NCBI RefSeq assembly: GCF_000699445.3
Contig: NC_067200.1
Span: 14,452,510 to 14,516,509, forward strand
Source of the DNA: Schistosoma haematobium
Lineage: Eukaryota; Platyhelminthes; Trematoda; Strigeidida; Schistosomatidae
DNA: 64,000 bases
Direction of reading: 5' to 3'
The position numbers and the translations under genes are program-made. The notes under the pieces were generated by a model, which made no database searches, was not told the origin of the DNA, and was given only the letters and a program-made list of their open reading frames with translations. This document shows positions 61,401 to 64,000 of the stretch, one piece after another. Numbering within the stretch: the first letter of the stretch is position 1; each line of letters begins with the position of its first letter.

Positions 61401-62997
61401 TTGTTATTGGGGTATGGGCATCCTGAGGGTAACCCCACTTGCCCATAAGCTTTTATGAAAGTGTGATCTTGGACGGGAAAATGCAAGCCCTTACAAATAA
61501 AATTCAAGTTAGTGACTGTCTGGACTCAGAGAGTAACACATTGAGGGTTCGAAGAGAAAGGTACCGGGTTCCAATCGCAGTGTGAACATCAAAAATGGGC
61601 TGCAGGTACATTCAGCTGACGAGCCCCGAGTGGGAGGAAGCGTACGTTTTAGATTCGTTTGATGGCCAGAATCCATGTACTCTATAAAACATGTGACGAA
61701 GCGTAAAATCGAGTCAATCCGTTCAGGACGTACATATGCGAATACAAACTGATTAATTACAATTTTTAATGTCAATAAAGGGAAAATACAAACTCTTACG
61801 GATAAATGTCCTAACTAATCAATTGCATGGTTTTCCAAACACTAAACATCAAAACTTAATGCACCTAATATTAGGTCATTTAGAATGATGCTCTTACTGT
61901 AACTTGACTGATAAAATACAGTTAACATCAAAAGGTTAAACAGATATGACATCTGGTTAATCAGTGTGAATATCTCACCCCTATTGTTTAGTCACAATCC
62001 GAACAGCCTCGTGGTAACGTCTCTGGCGGTGACAATGGGTAATGCGATTTTGAATTCACTAGGGGAGGATTCGTTTCCTTGAAAACAGTAGGCATGTCTT
62101 TTTACCAAGTGACAAATAACACGAAAGCTAGATCGAGCAGGGGCTCCTAAAGATTGCCTGCGATCACTTACCAGTATGATTTGTCCACAGTCATCACAAA
62201 AGTCTTTTGGATAAACCTGACCGAGCGATGCTGAAGATCGGTATGCTAGGATGATATCTCCTATCCTTATAATCAATAGTTTGGTTAAATATATAATTTC
62301 TGATCACTATCACTTAAGTATTTTGGAATCGTAACATTATGTCCTGTCACTTTTTCTAACCTTAAGCTTTTTACAGTCTTCTCAACTTCGTTAAAATTTA
62401 AAAGGCTGGTCTCCGCAACCTACTTAGATTATAGGCAAATAATGACCAACCGGAACATGATTCCAGACTAAATTAGCTCTTTTAGGTATTGATTTCGACG
62501 TAGCACATGTCTGTTCTGATATGCATCATCTGCAGCAACAACCATACTATCTGCAATTGTAAATGATAGGTGATCAACTAACATCTTTATGTCTATAGTT
62601 AGTGTAGGACCGGCAATGAATGAGTTTGTCAGCACGAAATCATAACTGATCGCCAATATCGACCGGTTATCACAGGGACATGGTGATATAACCTCGAGAT
62701 GTTTTCATTCTTTTACTATTTATGGATTGAAGTTTTTCATTTAATACGACTATCTGTATGTACTCTATTAGAGGCAAAGTATAAAAAATTCTAGTAGGTA
62801 TATTTACTAATGGTGTTGAGGAGGAGGAAATCCATTTTATACATTGAAAGGCAGAGAAGCCTATTTATTCGCATTTATCAAACGATATATGATACAATTT
62901 GGAAAAATATGGAGAAATCAACTCACGTAGTTAAACCACGAACGAGTACACGGTTTCGTGTACGAGTCATTTGGCTGTCGTAAGGAATTTCGATAAT
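58040..62997 (-). CDS. COX10: COX10, protoheme IX farnesyltransferase (C-terminal exons, 5' partial)
   Basis: COX10 is the inner-mitochondrial-membrane UbiA-type enzyme that adds a farnesyl group to heme b to make heme O, the step before heme A for cytochrome c oxidase. Three exons in phase give: [15 protein letters not shown] (prenyl-diphosphate/heme site), a membrane-rich part with [20 protein letters not shown] and [20 protein letters not shown] (the signature NTWVGA-VGAIPP-MGW block), then [20 protein letters not shown] and several hydrophobic helices to the stop at 58040-58042. The N-terminal part, with the NxxxD motif and the transit peptide, should lie to the right of 64000. The large introns hold LINE and SINE insertions. 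The family's RPLVRG reads RVLVRG here. Confidence 0.92.
58711..59405 (-). pseudogene. Family B LINE 3' part in COX10 intron
   Basis: The minus strand encodes [40 protein letters not shown] and [20 protein letters not shown] (open at 58929-59237). The tail (GTAC)n is at 58733-58744 and the truncated 5' end is near 59405. It is close in sequence to the copy at 10.0-11.1 kb and lies in the same orientation as COX10. Confidence 0.75.
59700..59775 (+). mobile_element. Hammerhead SINE fragment in COX10 intron
   Basis: GTCGCAGTTCAGGATTCCAT then ACTAGAATGAAATAATTATC keeps the stem II/GAAAT spacing of the repeat. It is short and decayed. Confidence 0.4.
59835..60235 (+). repeat. Unclassified repeat-like block in COX10 intron
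   Basis: A block of higher GC content (for example CGCCGAGCCTTTAGCC and GTTCCTCCAGGACCCTGGAG) between TTATTTATTTATTC and GTGAGTAAGTAAA. The composition differs sharply from the host intron. The ends are uncertain and the family is not recognised. Confidence 0.35.
60245..60475 (+). mobile_element. Family A LINE 3' end, severely 5'-truncated
   Basis: It matches the last ~220 bp of the copy at 53.1-54.7 kb: GGAAAAGAGGAAGACCAAAG (KRKRGRPK region), GAATTGGATGGAATTAGAAA, GTTGGAGAATGCTGGT and GGAGTAACAGGCGTAAGTAA. It ends in (TAAG)n at about 60459-60471. Confidence 0.75.
61032..61264 (-). CDS. COX10: COX10 penultimate exon
   Basis: 233 bp from TTTTAG to GTAAGA. It carries the [20 protein letters not shown] signature and two to three membrane helices. 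Phases match the exons on both sides. Confidence 0.92.
61500..61800 (+). mobile_element. SM-alpha SINE copy in COX10 intron
   Basis: The order is a head with a B-box-like GAGGGTTCGAAGAGAAA, then GTGTGAACATCAAAAATGGG, GGTACATTCAGCTGACGAGC, CCCGAGTGGGAGGAAGCGTA, and the tail ATCCGTTCAGGACGTACATA with AATTTTTAATGTCAATAAAG. The core CUGACGA at 61616-61622 is intact, but GAAAC reads GGAAGC and no GUC follows. It is colinear with the copy at 7.56-7.84 kb. Confidence 0.65.
61985..62290 (+). repeat. Possible SINE-related repeat in COX10 intron
   Basis: TCGTGGTAACGTCTCTGGCG resembles a degenerate tRNA-type head, but no B box or hammerhead motif could be fixed. The opposite strand has a 94-codon frame without splice support. 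Confidence 0.25.
62927..62997 (-). CDS. COX10: COX10 exon with DxxMxRT motif
   Basis: 71 bp, phase 0 to phase 2, between CCCCCAG and GTGAGT. It encodes [20 protein letters not shown], the second substrate-binding motif of UbiA-type heme farnesyltransferases. Confidence 0.9.
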
Positions 62998-63934
62998 CTG
63001 GGGGACGAGAAATGGATCCAACAGAAAAATGGATTTTAACTTAAAAAAAACGAACATCAGTATTTGCTGATAAATCATAGAATTATCACTTAGTGGTCAA
63101 ATACGATTATATGATTGTGAGTGTCATAGTTTCTACCAAGAACCCCAGATATAATATCCACAACTTGAGAAATCAAACAATTTTTTAGTGGTAATATATT
63201 GGACTATGAAACTGGACAACACAGATTCAAATACCATGGGAGCGTTAGATCCTTCACTAATACAGATACGCCTTTCCAATGAGTGCCAATTAACACGAAG
63301 CGTAGGTGTGCCAGGGTTTCCTTCCGACCACTTCCAACCACCTAACATATCGATGGTTATCAGCACTGCATACTGACAACTGAGAAGTATCAAGATTACC
63401 CAATCCTATCGTGAGAGAAAAAAATCAAACTGCTCTATCTGAACACTGGGAAATTTCTGCCGACTGTAAAGGTAAAAATTTGTCTTCTATGGCTAGTTCA
63501 ATAGCCAATAGTAGACAAAGTGAAAAGTAACGCGAATGAATCAACTAGTGAACCGGTTTTAAATATATATGTGGTGTGCGCTACGCATTTTGACAGTCAT
63601 AAGTAGTATGTAACACTGATCAGAAATGGGATGACTGTCAAAAAGTTGAGGTGGATGAGCCGAAGAAAACAGAAAGGAAAATATAGAGGGATTGAGAATT
63701 GGAAGATTTATGAATGAAGTATTTGATGTATAGTTTCCACATTTTAACAAAGAACTGTGTAATCTTGAATTAGACAATAAATTGGTTGTCCCCAACTGCG
63801 TGTTCTCATTTACTTACTATATACCTGGATGAAATCCAGTTACTGTTTTAGAAATAGAAGTTGGACGGGTTTTGAGGAAACTGGCTAAATTTGTAGGCTT
63901 TAATTGTTACAGGTTGACTTTAGTTGGATTACTA
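62998..63934. other. COX10 intron, no upstream exon seen
   Basis: No segment encodes the expected NSxNQ/NxxxD part of COX10 with matching phase. The frames present look like chance openings. Confidence 0.4.
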
Positions 63935-64000
63935 TTAAGAACTACGAAGCACTAGAGAGCAGTTTCGTCCCAACATGGGACTCCTCGATAGTGTACACTT
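63935..64000 (-). mobile_element. Hammerhead SINE, cut by window edge
   Basis: The reverse complement reads ATCGAGGAGTCCCATGTTGG, GACGAAACTGCTCTCTAGTG and CTTCGTAG. Stem II pairs well (GTCCCA with TGGGAC) and GACGAAAC is intact. The first core nucleotides (CUGA) are altered, and the head lies past the edge. Confidence 0.55.

Noticed and set aside
61985..62276. 94-codon minus-strand frame as a gene (Cys-containing CDDCGQ motif)
   Set aside because: There is no splice support, the opposite strand looks like repeat DNA, and it lies in a COX10 intron.
63133..63393. 86-codon minus-strand frame as the missing COX10 N-terminus
   Set aside because: It has no heme farnesyltransferase motif (no NxxxD region) and no phase-matching donor toward exon 62927-62997.

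Overview
The window is animal DNA, most likely a blood fluke (Schistosoma). It is AT-rich, its genes are interrupted by introns, and it carries tRNA-headed short repeats with a schistosome SM-alpha type hammerhead ribozyme, two families of non-LTR retrotransposon, and 32-35 bp micro-introns at the 5' end of one gene. The genus is inferred from repeat and gene style; no database was searched.

Two genes can be read exon by exon, both on the minus strand. The first, about 30.37 kb down to 11.9 kb, is a lethal(2) giant larvae homolog (LLGL), a WD40 cell-polarity scaffold. Twenty exons splice in a consistent reading phase to about 1,461 codons plus a short terminal piece. The second, 63.0 kb down to 58.04 kb, is the C-terminal part of COX10 (heme O synthase); its first exons lie beyond the right edge. 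A possible small terminal exon of unknown function sits on the plus strand at 50.4-50.7 kb.

Almost everything else is mobile DNA. 0-11.6 kb, left of LLGL, holds hammerhead SINE relics, a foldback palindrome and broken LINE copies of family A, tail (TAAG)n, and family B, tail (GTAC)n. The LLGL introns hold a Gypsy integrase/Gag relic and an internally deleted family B LINE that shares 1.23 kb, lesions included, with a LINE 12,134 bp away. 39.2-53 kb is largely featureless; 53-60.5 kb has more family A and B copies.

The standout is 31,995-39,227: a tandem array of five identical-length 584 bp LTRs alternating with four ~1.08 kb internal regions, flanked as a whole by one 5 bp target-site duplication (GATAG). 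Each internal region has a primer binding site, a polypurine tract and one ~290-codon frame, so the unit is a compact non-autonomous LTR retrotransposon present as a head-to-tail concatemer 1.6 kb upstream of LLGL in the same orientation. Its LTRs contain a duplicated terminus with an embedded second primer binding site.
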